NCBI GenBank assembly: GCA_002399405.1
Contig: DHDP01000011.1
Span: forward strand, 98,559-162,558
DNA from: Treponema sp. UBA4873
GTDB lineage: Bacteria; Spirochaetota; Spirochaetia; Treponematales; Treponemataceae
DNA length: 64,000 nucleotides
Direction: 5' to 3'
How positions within the stretch are numbered: position 1 is the first letter of the stretch; each line of letters opens with the position of its first letter. Below the pieces are notes generated by a model. That model saw nothing but the letters and a program-made list of their open reading frames with translations. It made no database searches and was not told the origin of the DNA. The position numbers were made by a program, and so were the translations under genes. Positions 1-7,488 of the stretch are shown one piece after another.

Positions 1-43
1 GGCCGCCCGACGCACCGAGATCGAATGCCAGTACCGTACTCAT
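1..43 (-). CDS. FGGY-family sugar kinase (fuculokinase/rhamnulokinase type), first codons only
   Basis: Only the first 14 codons lie in the window; the gene runs off the left edge. The visible peptide MSTVLAFDLGASGG matches the first beta strand and phosphate-binding loop (DLGAS-G) that opens FGGY carbohydrate kinases, most like RhaB. The ATG is preceded by a GGAG ribosome-binding site and starts 9 bp after the aldolase stop codon, so the two are in one operon. Family knowledge: these kinases phosphorylate ketoses such as L-fuculose or L-rhamnulose, giving the substrate for the class II aldolase just upstream. Which sugar it uses cannot be decided from 14 residues; the adjacent fucU points to fuculose. 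Confidence 0.7.
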   Translation of the reverse strand, partial: MSTVLAFDLGASGG

Positions 44-52
44 CCGCGTCTC

Positions 53-757
53 CTATTTGTCCGTCGGCGTATCATGCCGCTCAGGGAATTTCCTGTAACC
101 GGGATGACGGCCGGACACCTTGTAGAACCCCCGCAGATTAATCAGTTTGTCGATGTTCTCTCTGCTTATATCGCAGCTTCCTCCGAGGATGATCGCATTG
201 ATAGTTATTTTTGCCCAAAGCTCAAGGCTTTCCATCCGGTAATAAGCCGTAATAATATCGGCACCCATGGTCAGCGCTCCGTGATTTTCAAGCAGCATAA
301 CATCGTGATCCTTCAGATACGGTTCAATCGCGTCGGGAACTTCGGCTGTCGACGGCGTACTGTAGGGCGTCAGCGGAACGGCTCCGATGACAGCGACATC
401 CTCAATCATGTTGTACATATCCATCGGACGGTGCGCGACGGCGAATCCCGTTGCTGCAGGCGGATGGGCATGGACGACGCTGTTAACGTCTCCGCGTTTT
501 TCATAACAGCGCATATGCATTTTTATTTCGCTTGACGGGCGGAAACCGGGAGCCGCGTCCAGAATTTCCAGATTATTGTTAATTCTGATGAGCTTTTCCG
601 GAGTAATAAAACTTTTACTTATTCCCGTTGGCGTTACAATGAATGTTCCGTCATCGAGCTTTGCCGAAACGTTGCCGTCATTTGCCGCGACCCAGCCGAG
701 CTGCCACATCTTATGACAGACGTCGCAAATCTGTTCTTTTGCTTCATTAATTTCCAT
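53..757 (-). CDS. fucA: class II aldolase, L-fuculose-1-phosphate aldolase type
   Basis: 234 residues, a class II aldolase/adducin-fold enzyme of usual length. It should split L-fuculose-1-phosphate into dihydroxyacetone phosphate and L-lactaldehyde in the cytoplasm. The zinc ligands and catalytic acid are visible: Glu77 in SSEIKMH, His96 and His98 in VVHAHPP, and His159 in LLENHGAL. The phosphate-binding GNVS and TPTG segments lie near residues 29 and 43. The ATG follows a clear GGAGG site. It is the seventh gene of the minus-strand locus that begins with fucU. Rhamnulose-phosphate and ribulose-phosphate aldolases share this fold, so fuculose is inferred from the neighbours. No isomerase is visible in the window; it may lie beyond the left edge. 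Confidence 0.85.
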   Translation of the reverse strand: MEINEAKEQICDVCHKMWQLGWVAANDGNVSAKLDDGTFIVTPTGISKSFITPEKLIRINNNLEILDAAPGFRPSSEIKMHMRCYEKRGDVNSVVHAHPPAATGFAVAHRPMDMYNMIEDVAVIGAVPLTPYSTPSTAEVPDAIEPYLKDHDVMLLENHGALTMGADIITAYYRMESLELWAKITINAIILGGSCDISRENIDKLINLRGFYKVSGRHPGYRKFPERHDTPTDK

Positions 758-807
758 AAATCAGAGCAACCTCCTTCAAAATTATTTATTTTGTATTTCA
801 TGCGGAT

Positions 808-1884
808 TCATTTCAATTCTTCGTCGAAACAGACCGCCACCTTTCCGCACTTTCCTGAGGCCATGAGGGAATACGCTTCACCGGCCTTATCAAGACTGAA
901 CCGGTTCGTCACGAGCTTCTCAGGATGTACATTCCAGCGCACAAGCCGCTCAACCAGATCTTCCATGCGCCATAACGATGTCACCCATGATCCGTAAATC
1001 GTTTTCTGGCCGTGGATGATATCAGGACTCGGAAGGAACGTCACTGTATTGCCTTCGCCGACCATCGCGATTTTTCCCCATTCGCGCGTTGCCCTGATTG
1101 CAAGTTCGCGGCCTGCAGGATTTGCACTGCAGTCGACAGCGCGTTCCGGTCCGTATCCGCCTGTTACTTCCCTGATTTTTTCGAGCGCCTCATCTCCTGG
1201 AGCAAACACATAATCGGCGAGTCCCAGTTTTTCCGCGACTTCGGCACGTTCCGGAATTCCTTCCACGCCTATAAGCCTGTTCGCCCCCAGCGCCCTGGCA
1301 AGCATCAATGCGGCAAGACCGACAGGCCCCAGTCCCACGACAAGAACGGCATCGTCACCGCTTACACCGATTTTTTCAAGACCCTCATAAACCGTTCCGA
1401 ATCCGCAAGCAACCTGAGCGCCGTCCGTATATGTAAGCTGGTCCGGAAGAGCCACCAGATCCTTTTCATCGGCGAGAATATACGGCGCCATACCTCCGTT
1501 GCGCTGCCATCCGTATGCGGCCCGGTACGGACTTTTGCAGGAAATCTGATATCCCATCCGGCAGTCATGACATACGCCGCAGCCCGAAATATGATAAATA
1601 ATGACGCGGTCTCCTTTTTTAAACCGTCTCAAACCATCACCGGTTTCTTCAATGATGCCGCACGGCTCGTGTCCCGCAATAACTCCCTGATACGCTTCAG
1701 GACCTTTTCCCAGATGTTCCCGGTAAATGCAGCGGATATCGCTTCCGCAGATCGTAGACGATTTAGTCCGTACAAGAACCTGTCCATACCCGGGGACAGG
1801 AACATCATACTCTTTTAATTCAACGGAACTGTTTCCCGGCAATACCGCACCGGTCATCTTTCTGCCGTTAATAAATTCACTCAT
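808..1884 (-). CDS. zinc-dependent alcohol dehydrogenase, medium-chain family
   Basis: 358 residues, a medium-chain dehydrogenase/reductase related to sorbitol and threonine dehydrogenases. The catalytic-zinc region (CGSDIRC, GHEPCG), the four-cysteine structural-zinc cluster (SGCGVCHDCRMGYQISC, near residue 100) and the nucleotide-binding GLGPVGL loop near residue 185 are all present. It should oxidise or reduce an alcohol or aldehyde with NAD(P)(H). Within a fucose locus a plausible role is the reduction of L-lactaldehyde released by the aldolase, or oxidation of a sugar; this is inferred only from position. The start is set by a strong AGGAGG site. It lies 47 bp downstream of the aldo/keto reductase and 50 bp upstream of the aldolase. 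Confidence 0.85.
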   Translation of the reverse strand: MSEFINGRKMTGAVLPGNSSVELKEYDVPVPGYGQVLVRTKSSTICGSDIRCIYREHLGKGPEAYQGVIAGHEPCGIIEETGDGLRRFKKGDRVIIYHISGCGVCHDCRMGYQISCKSPYRAAYGWQRNGGMAPYILADEKDLVALPDQLTYTDGAQVACGFGTVYEGLEKIGVSGDDAVLVVGLGPVGLAALMLARALGANRLIGVEGIPERAEVAEKLGLADYVFAPGDEALEKIREVTGGYGPERAVDCSANPAGRELAIRATREWGKIAMVGEGNTVTFLPSPDIIHGQKTIYGSWVTSLWRMEDLVERLVRWNVHPEKLVTNRFSLDKAGEAYSLMASGKCGKVAVCFDEELK

Positions 1885-1931
1885 TTTTTCCTCCTGATTT
1901 CCTGATGTCCAAAACTAATTCTTCCGATCAT

Positions 1932-2879
1932 TTATTTCCATAAATCATGCCAGTCTGCTGCGTCTTTCCACAGAAAGACCTGACCTTTTATGAGGCGGCA
2001 GTTCCTGTCCACCTTTTCCATTTCCGCCATTTCTTCTTCGGACAACGGATCCTCCATTACAGATTTGAAATTGGAATCAATGTTTTTCGGATTTGTTGAG
2101 AACGGAATCGGGACGGCACCGCAGCCTGATTCCCATTTAAGACAAACGGATGCGGGATGTATGCCGTGTTTCTCCGCAATTTTCTTCACTATCGGTTCTT
2201 CCATATCTGCTACGTCTTCCGGGGTTTTATCGCGTTCGGGACGTCCCGGAGATCCGAGCGGACAATACGCTACCGGTACAATGCCGTTTTTCTTAACAAA
2301 CTCAAGCAGTTCCTTCTGCTGAAACGCAGGATGAAGTTCCATTTCGTTTACGTACGGCTTTATGCGCGCGTCACGCAATACCCCTGACAGTTTCGATACG
2401 GTCATGTTGGATGTACCGATGTGACGGACAAGCCCCATATCGATAAGTTTTTCCATCATGCGCCAGGTCCGCATGTATTCCTCATGAACGAACGGGCGGG
2501 CATTCGGGCTGCGGGATGTCACATCGCACTTCGGCGGATGATAATTTGGAAACGGCCAGTGCACGAGATACAAATCAAAATAATCAATCTGTAAATCCTT
2601 CAGGGACTGCCTGCATGATTTTATTACGTCTTCTCCGGAGTGCATGTCGTTCCAAAGCTTGGAAGTTATCCATACTTCTTCACGCGAAACGACTTTTTCG
2701 TCAAATGCTTTCTTCAGTACAGTTCCTATCTGCGCTTCATTTCCGTATACGGATGCGCAGTCGACATGACGGTATCCGTGACGCAGTGCATACTCCACCG
2801 CTTTTGAAACGCTTTCCGCATCCACACGATCCGAACCGAATGTTCCTATTCCTATTTTCGGTATATCAGTTATTTTCAT
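1932..2879 (-). CDS. aldo/keto reductase
   Basis: 315 residues, one TIM-barrel aldo/keto reductase domain. The catalytic tetrad is visible: Asp and Tyr in HVDCASVYGNE, Lys in ITSKLWND, and His in LVHWPF. The C-terminal cofactor-binding part contains IPFSTNPKNI. Such enzymes reduce aldehydes or ketones with NAD(P)H. In this locus lactaldehyde is a reasonable but unproven substrate. The gene leads a downstream transcription block: a 201-bp gap separates it from the permease gene and holds its own promoter and a candidate operator. It and the alcohol dehydrogenase are two oxidoreductases of unrelated folds in one catabolic operon. Confidence 0.85.
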   Translation of the reverse strand: MKITDIPKIGIGTFGSDRVDAESVSKAVEYALRHGYRHVDCASVYGNEAQIGTVLKKAFDEKVVSREEVWITSKLWNDMHSGEDVIKSCRQSLKDLQIDYFDLYLVHWPFPNYHPPKCDVTSRSPNARPFVHEEYMRTWRMMEKLIDMGLVRHIGTSNMTVSKLSGVLRDARIKPYVNEMELHPAFQQKELLEFVKKNGIVPVAYCPLGSPGRPERDKTPEDVADMEEPIVKKIAEKHGIHPASVCLKWESGCGAVPIPFSTNPKNIDSNFKSVMEDPLSEEEMAEMEKVDRNCRLIKGQVFLWKDAADWHDLWK

Positions 2880-2919
2880 CTCTTACTCCCGGAACAGCTG
2901 CCGTCTGTTTACAGTTTCT

Positions 2920-2948
2920 ATAATGCGCCTGTTTTATCCTGAGTACAA
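2920..2948 (-). promoter_or_regulatory. putative promoter of the aldo/keto reductase block
   Basis: On the minus strand a TTGTAC -35 box (2943-2948) and CATTAT -10 box (2920-2925) are separated by 17 bp. This would start a transcript about 35 nt before the reductase gene. The candidate operator at 2957-2985 ends 8 bp upstream of the -35, where an AraC-type activator commonly binds. Both hexamers are imperfect. Confidence 0.4.
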
Positions 2949-2956
2949 TTCCCTTT

Positions 2957-2985
2957 TTGCGTACAATCTATGTCGTTTTACGCAA
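2957..2985. promoter_or_regulatory. candidate operator TTGCGT-N17-ACGCAA
   Basis: An inverted pair of 6-bp half-sites, TTGCGT and ACGCAA, is spaced by exactly 17 bp. The same arrangement, with GCGCAA as the second half, occurs at 7439-7467 between fucU and the divergent regulator. The only two copies I noticed both lie in this locus's regulatory gaps, so they are likely sites for the XylR-like protein encoded at 7489. Confidence 0.5.
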
Positions 2986-3020
2986 TCACTTTTTAATTAA
3001 TAATTTCACACGGGCTGCGG

Positions 3021-3058
3021 ATGTGTCCGCCGAATAATCTGAATGCCGCCGGACACAT
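3021..3058. repeat. hairpin downstream of the permease gene
   Basis: A 9-bp perfect inverted repeat, ATGTGTCCG and CGGACACAT, with a 20-nt loop lies 23 bp beyond the permease stop codon. No T-run follows it on the minus strand, so it is more likely an RNA-stabilising or partial-termination structure than a full terminator. It separates the transport genes from the catabolic genes. Confidence 0.5.
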
Positions 3059-3080
3059 TCATTCAAGCCATAAAGCGCCT

Positions 3081-4091
3081 TTACCCCTCGCGCGCATGTT
3101 TGCGCATATCAAAAAATACGGCAACGATTATAATCGTTCCTTTCATAAGCAATTGATAATACGAATCGATGCCGAGATACGTCATACCGTAGTTAATAAT
3201 ACCGATCGTGAGAATACCAATCACCATGCCGCCCATGGTGCCGACACCGCCCGTCTGCGAAACACCGCCGACAGTTACGGCCGCTATCGCATCAAGTTCC
3301 ATACCGTTACCGGTAAGAGAATTCGCGAGCCCCAGACGGGAAGCCATAAGCGCTCCGCCGATACCGTACAAAAAGCCTGCAAATGTGTACACAAATACAA
3401 GATCCTTTTCCACATTTATTCCTGCGACACGGGCAGCCTGGGGATTGCCCCCGATTGCATATAAATTTTCACCAAGCCTGGTATGATTTAATAATATCCA
3501 GACAACAAATGCGGCGATAATAACATAAATAACCAGATTGGGAATCGGTCCGACAAATCCCTGCGCAATGCGCTTATAAGAATCCTTCAGACTGCCGACG
3601 ACCTTCGCCTGTGTATAAATCAATTGTACTCCGCGCGCGAGCGACAATGTACCGAGTGTTGCAATGAACGGCGGCAGTTTCGCATATGCCACAAGAACGC
3701 CGTTGAAAGCCCCGACGAGCATGCCGACAGCCACCGCCGCGACAACAGGGAGCCATATCGGAAAATCTGCTCCCGGATACATGGCGGATGAATAATCGAT
3801 ATTCTGCGCTAAGGAGGCAGCCACACTTGTCGTAAGGCAGATAACATACCCAATGGAAAGGTCAATACCTCGTGTAATGATAATCATACCGACACCGAGT
3901 GCGGTAAAAGCACGTACGGCCTCTGCAATCATCAGATTCTGTATTGAATCATATTTCAATCCCTGCCCTTTCGTCAGAATTCCCAGAACGATGGCAAGCA
4001 CGACAAAAGTCAAATAACTTGTATACCTGCTGCCGATATTTCTGATTACCTGCCCCGGATACAAATGTGTTTTTTCTTTCAAATCAGACAT
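3081..4091 (-). CDS. sugar ABC transporter permease, RbsC/AraH family
   Basis: 336 residues, strongly hydrophobic, with about eight to ten predicted membrane spans; it matches the ribose/galactose/xylose permease family (BPD_transp_2). It forms the inner-membrane channel of an importer together with the two-domain ATPase 16 bp upstream and the binding protein before that. The conserved GIDLSIG and ATLGTLSLARG segments and the GGNPQAARVAGIN loop, which contacts the ATPase, are all present. A single permease gene fits a homodimeric channel, as in RbsABC. Transport of L-fucose is inferred from the neighbours. Confidence 0.9.
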   Translation of the reverse strand: MSDLKEKTHLYPGQVIRNIGSRYTSYLTFVVLAIVLGILTKGQGLKYDSIQNLMIAEAVRAFTALGVGMIIITRGIDLSIGYVICLTTSVAASLAQNIDYSSAMYPGADFPIWLPVVAAVAVGMLVGAFNGVLVAYAKLPPFIATLGTLSLARGVQLIYTQAKVVGSLKDSYKRIAQGFVGPIPNLVIYVIIAAFVVWILLNHTRLGENLYAIGGNPQAARVAGINVEKDLVFVYTFAGFLYGIGGALMASRLGLANSLTGNGMELDAIAAVTVGGVSQTGGVGTMGGMVIGILTIGIINYGMTYLGIDSYYQLLMKGTIIIVAVFFDMRKHAREG

Positions 4092-4107
4092 CTTACTACT
4101 CCTTAAT

Positions 4108-5619
4108 TTATGAAAACTGAGTTGCCAGACGCATCACGGCAGTCTGTGTTGCATCTTCCTTTTTGATAATGTCGGTAAGACATCCGTTGCACAAAACCGC
4201 TATGCGGCTCGACATACCTATCAGTTCCGGCATTTCGGAAGAAACCATTATTATGGATTTTCCCTGTTTTACAAGTTCGGCCATAATCGTGTAGATTTCA
4301 TATTTTGCACCGACATCTATTCCCCGTGTCGGTTCATCCATTATCAGAATATCAGGCTGCGTCATAAGCCAGCGGCTCACAATTACTTTCTGCTGATTTC
4401 CTCCCGATAAATTTTTTATCAGTGCAGTCATCGACGGAGTTTTCGTCGACAGCATCTTGTTAAGCTCAACTGATTTATTCTGAATTTTTTTATGATCGAT
4501 GAGATGAAGCTTATTCAGGTACCGCTCGATCGATGCAATGCAGGTATTCGTCGTGATGGAAAGCAATGGGAATATGCCGGTTCCCCTCCTGTCTTCGGTT
4601 ATCAATCCGATACCGTCTTTTATTGCATCATGAGGTGTATGTATTTCTATTTTATTACCATTCAATTCTATCCGTCCGGTTTTTATTTTACGCAATCCGA
4701 AAATAGATTCCACAAGTTCCGTACGCTGTGCACCTACCAATCCGCCGATACCAAGTATCTCCGATTTTCTGAGATCAAAACTTATGTCTTTAAAAGAAAA
4801 AGGATTCGCCGACGTCAAATGTTCGACACGCAGACAGACATCGCCCGGAGTTACTTCAACCTTCGGGAAGCGCTGGGTTGTCACACGTCCTATCATTAAA
4901 TTTATCAGTTTGTCTCCATTCAACCCTGATGCCGGATATGTACCTATTTTCACGCCATCGCGCATGACGGTTACTTCGTCCGCTATCTGGAATATTTCAC
5001 TTATACGGTGCGAAATATAAATAATGGCGACCCCTTTGGAACGCAGATCTTTTATTATTTTAAAAAGATGGTCGACCTCCCGTTCAGACAGGGACGAAGT
5101 CGGTTCATCCATTACGACCACGGACGCACCGTATGAAACGGCCTTTGCGATTTCACAACACTGCTGTTCCGCAATCGACAATGTACCAATAATATCCTGC
5201 GGTTTTATTTTTATGTCCAGTTGTTTGAACAACAGTTCCGTATCCGCCAGCATTTTCCTATGGTCGATAAGCGGAATGCCGGTGCGCTTTCTCAAAGGTT
5301 CCCGTCCCAGCCATATATTCTGTGCAACAGTACGTTCGGGAATGTTCGACAGCTCCTGATGAATCATCGAGATTCCTGATTCAAGGGCATCTTTTGTATC
5401 CCGGAATTTTACATTCTCTCCCCTGAATAATATATTCCCGGAATTAGGATGATATATTCCAAAAAGGCATTTCATTAATGTCGATTTTCCGGCACCGTTC
5501 TCCCCCATAAGCGCATGAACAGTACCGGGCCGCACATTCAAGGAAACATCATTCAGTGCAATAACACCTGGAAACATTTTGGTGATATTTTTCATTTCCA
5601 AAATATAGTCTTCACTCAT
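4108..5619 (-). CDS. sugar ABC transporter ATP-binding protein, RbsA/MglA type
   Basis: 503 residues with two ABC domains in tandem, the usual length for this family. The first domain has a Walker A (GENGAGKST, near residue 38), signature LSIAEQQ and Walker B VVVMDEPTSS. The second has the normal family degeneration of Walker A (GLVGAQRTELV), an intact LSGGNQQK signature and ILIMDEPTRG. It energises import of a pentose- or deoxyhexose-type sugar through the adjacent permease. It is followed after 16 bp by the permease gene. A strong hairpin at 5665-5687 separates it from the upstream binding-protein gene, which probably sets lower expression here. Confidence 0.92.
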   Translation of the reverse strand: MSEDYILEMKNITKMFPGVIALNDVSLNVRPGTVHALMGENGAGKSTLMKCLFGIYHPNSGNILFRGENVKFRDTKDALESGISMIHQELSNIPERTVAQNIWLGREPLRKRTGIPLIDHRKMLADTELLFKQLDIKIKPQDIIGTLSIAEQQCCEIAKAVSYGASVVVMDEPTSSLSEREVDHLFKIIKDLRSKGVAIIYISHRISEIFQIADEVTVMRDGVKIGTYPASGLNGDKLINLMIGRVTTQRFPKVEVTPGDVCLRVEHLTSANPFSFKDISFDLRKSEILGIGGLVGAQRTELVESIFGLRKIKTGRIELNGNKIEIHTPHDAIKDGIGLITEDRRGTGIFPLLSITTNTCIASIERYLNKLHLIDHKKIQNKSVELNKMLSTKTPSMTALIKNLSGGNQQKVIVSRWLMTQPDILIMDEPTRGIDVGAKYEIYTIMAELVKQGKSIIMVSSEMPELIGMSSRIAVLCNGCLTDIIKKEDATQTAVMRLATQFS

Positions 5620-5664
5620 GTTATATCCTTACTTATCAGCCGGAAAACCGGCACAGAAAGAAAG

Positions 5665-5687
5665 AGGGAAGGAACGGTTCCTTCCCT
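5665..5687. repeat. perfect hairpin between binding-protein and ATPase genes
   Basis: AGGGAAGGAAC and GTTCCTTCCCT form an 11-bp perfect inverted repeat around a single G. No long T-run follows on the minus strand. Placed directly after an abundant binding-protein gene, it resembles hairpins that protect the 3' end of processed mRNA. A related stem sits on the other side of the same gene at 6870-6887. Confidence 0.6.
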
Positions 5688-5701
5688 GAATAATTATTTG
5701 C

Positions 5702-6775
5702 CTAGCGCGTTATCGGTTTGAACGGCACGAGAAAGCACTGCGGCAGGATGGAGGCATCGGTAACAGGAGCTTCATCGGTAACTTCTGTCGCGGCCGATAT
5801 ACCCGCCTTAGTCGTATAGCCGATTGCGCTCCCGTTTTTCGCGCATTGATAAACAAGTTCGAATGCGGTTGTAGACTGTCCCACGGAATCCTGAAGAACG
5901 GTTGCATACATTTTATTTTCCCTCATCGAACGGCGTCCGGTTTCCGTGGCATCTATGCCGAGTACCGGAACTTTCAGAACAGTACCGTCTCCGTTTGTGT
6001 CTTTCGTTACGTCTTTCGGATCATCCGTGTATTTATTCGTCAACATCGACTCAATTGCTCCAAGAGCCATATCATCGTTCTGCGCGACAACCGCATTGAA
6101 TTTTCCCGCAAAAGCCGCAAGCCATGCATCCATTTTCGCCTGCGCCTCCGCAGCACCCCAGTTTGCGGTATCCTCTGCAATAATATTTACCGTATATCCC
6201 CGGTTTTTGAGACCATTTATAACACCCGCTTTCCGGCTGATCTGCGCAGGATGTCCGAGCTGACCGTTCAGTAAAATCATGTTCACAGCTTTACCCGGTG
6301 CCCTATCAGGATATTTTTTGAAATACTCGTCGATAATTTGCGCCTGATAATCGCCTGCGACCGTTTCCGGCGAAGATGCAAAGTAGAAATTTTTTCCTAC
6401 TTTCAGTGCCGCGACGGACGGCTGTATGTTTGAAAACGCAGCGGCCCCCTTCTTTGCATTAATAAGTTGTGCCATCTGTTCTGTGGCGCCCGTATCCTGC
6501 GGAATTATAACAAAATATTTTACTCCCTGCGAAAGCAATATCTTAAGCTGATCAAGCTGCGTGGCTACATCGCTGTTGCCGTCAAGAAGTTTAAGCTGAA
6601 TATTATTTTCTTTGGCAAGTTTTTTGAGATTATCCGCATAATCCCGAACGAATGTCTCATTCAAATTGCGGATCAAGGCACCCATTACAATCGGTTTGGC
6701 CTTTTTCGTGCTTTTTGCCGAAATCATTCCCGCACATACGGCAAGAACCATAAGAACCGTTACGGTCTTTTTCAT
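5702..6775 (-). CDS. periplasmic sugar-binding protein, RbsB-like
   Basis: 357 residues in the Peripla_BP_4 family that delivers ribose-type sugars to RbsAC-like importers. A signal peptide spans about residues 1-20 (MKKTVTVLMVLAVCAGMISA). An ATG at 6781 directly touches the GAGGAGG site, which is too close; the in-frame ATG at 6775 sits 6 nt after it and begins the signal peptide cleanly, so I use that. The mature protein shows the two-lobed pattern, with VVAQNDDMALGA and VLGIDATETG motifs typical of ligand and hinge segments. It is flanked on both sides by hairpins. The ligand is probably L-fucose or a related sugar, by context. Confidence 0.9.
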   Translation of the reverse strand: MKKTVTVLMVLAVCAGMISAKSTKKAKPIVMGALIRNLNETFVRDYADNLKKLAKENNIQLKLLDGNSDVATQLDQLKILLSQGVKYFVIIPQDTGATEQMAQLINAKKGAAAFSNIQPSVAALKVGKNFYFASSPETVAGDYQAQIIDEYFKKYPDRAPGKAVNMILLNGQLGHPAQISRKAGVINGLKNRGYTVNIIAEDTANWGAAEAQAKMDAWLAAFAGKFNAVVAQNDDMALGAIESMLTNKYTDDPKDVTKDTNGDGTVLKVPVLGIDATETGRRSMRENKMYATVLQDSVGQSTTAFELVYQCAKNGSAIGYTTKAGISAATEVTDEAPVTDASILPQCFLVPFKPITR

Positions 6776-6792
6776 ACACATCCTCCTCTGAG

Positions 6793-6887
6793 CGGTTTTC
6801 TTTTTAGAAAGCCGTCTGCTTTTATCAGACAGCTCTCCAAAAAGAAAACCGTCTGCCGATATAAAATCAGGAAAGGAACTCCTTCCC
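6793..6887. repeat. nested hairpin and weak terminator between fucU and binding-protein gene
   Basis: An outer 13-bp perfect inverted repeat (CGGTTTTCTTTTT at 6793-6805 with its complement at 6839-6851) encloses GTCTG/CAGAC at 6814-6830. CCGTCTGC occurs twice, at 6812 and 6849. A second stem at 6870-6887 (AAGGA/TCCTT extended by GG/CC) follows fucU directly. On the minus strand it is trailed by a modest T-rich tract, so it probably attenuates or processes the transcript. Confidence 0.5.
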
Positions 6888-6894
6888 TTTTTTT

Positions 6895-7347
6895 CTATCT
6901 GAATTGGAATTCCGGAGAAACAGGAACCACCCCTTTTTTTAAAATAATATTTCCGTATGAAACAGTCTCACCGGTCATTACGACAGCGAAAGCTGATTTG
7001 GCGCGTTCATAAAACACGAAACGCTCTATTCTCTCTACAGCCGGAGTTCCGGGCCATCGTTTGTCAATAACTTCCCGATATGATGCTTCGACGGCAGGGT
7101 CAAGTCTGTCGCCGGGAGTCGGGGCCATCATTATGACAGGTGACTTTACATACGGATCAAGGTTAATCAGGCGAAGTATCCCGTCAAGCAGCAGCGGAAT
7201 ACGGATACCATCGGCGCGTATGACCCGTGAATTACACGTGTCGCCCGGGAAAAAAGCATCGGCAAGAATGATTTCGTCACCGTGCCCCATTTTATCAATT
7301 GCGGTCAGCAGTTCCGGACTTATAGCCGGTGAAATATTTATTAACAT
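6895..7347 (-). CDS. fucU: L-fucose mutarotase (RbsD/FucU family)
   Basis: 150 residues, very close in sequence pattern to Escherichia coli FucU: a SPELL start, MGHGDEIILADA with the catalytic His of the family, FPGDT, VIRADG, FYERAKSAFAVV, and YGNIILKKGV at the end. It interconverts the alpha and beta anomers of L-fucose, feeding the isomerase. A GTG at 7350 is only 2 nt from the AAGGAG site; the ATG at 7347 has proper spacing and is preferred. It is the first gene of the minus-strand locus and is the best evidence that the locus handles L-fucose. The related RhaM proteins are shorter, about 105 residues. Confidence 0.92.
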   Translation of the reverse strand: MLINISPAISPELLTAIDKMGHGDEIILADAFFPGDTCNSRVIRADGIRIPLLLDGILRLINLDPYVKSPVIMMAPTPGDRLDPAVEASYREVIDKRWPGTPAVERIERFVFYERAKSAFAVVMTGETVSYGNIILKKGVVPVSPEFQFR

Positions 7348-7366
7348 CACAACTCCTTTTCATCGA

Positions 7367-7394
7367 ATTTTATCTACGGCTTAATCTCACTCAA
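7367..7394 (-). promoter_or_regulatory. putative fucU promoter
   Basis: Minus-strand TTGAGT (-35, 7389-7394) and TAAAAT (-10, 7367-7372) with a 16-bp spacer give a predicted start near 7360, just before the AAGGAG site of fucU. The candidate operator at 7439-7467 lies 44 bp upstream of this -35. Confidence 0.5.
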
Positions 7395-7438
7395 CGATTC
7401 TATGATGTATCTGTTTTTTTCATCTCACAATTCTTATT

Positions 7439-7467
7439 TTGCGTTTCATGTGTTCCATTTTGCGCAA
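7439..7467. promoter_or_regulatory. candidate operator TTGCGT-N17-GCGCAA with embedded palindrome
   Basis: The half-site pair repeats the spacing of the copy at 2957-2985. Its right half sits inside a perfect 12-bp palindrome, TTTTGCGCAAAA, at 7458-7469. The site covers the -35/-10 spacer of the regulator gene and lies upstream of the fucU promoter. This is the expected layout for autorepression combined with activation of the divergent operon. Confidence 0.55.
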
Positions 7468-7481
7468 AACGGGTTTATACT
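7453..7481 (+). promoter_or_regulatory. promoter of the XylR-like regulator, start codon at predicted +1
   Basis: TATACT at 7476-7481 is a good -10 box; the -35 at the 17-bp distance (TTCCAT, 7453-7458) is weak. The ATG at 7489 begins 8 nt after the last base of the -10 box. The transcript would therefore start at or beside the start codon and lack a ribosome-binding site. Confidence 0.55.
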
Positions 7482-7488
7482 TTTTGGT

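Noticed and set aside
1012..1818. 268-codon open frame on the plus strand
   Set aside because: It is the antisense shadow of the zinc alcohol dehydrogenase, which has full family motifs and a ribosome site; the plus frame has neither.
7402..7488. Upstream start of the XylR-like regulator at 7402
   Set aside because: The extra 29 codons run through the operator and -10 box, have no ribosome site and do not resemble the family's N terminus.
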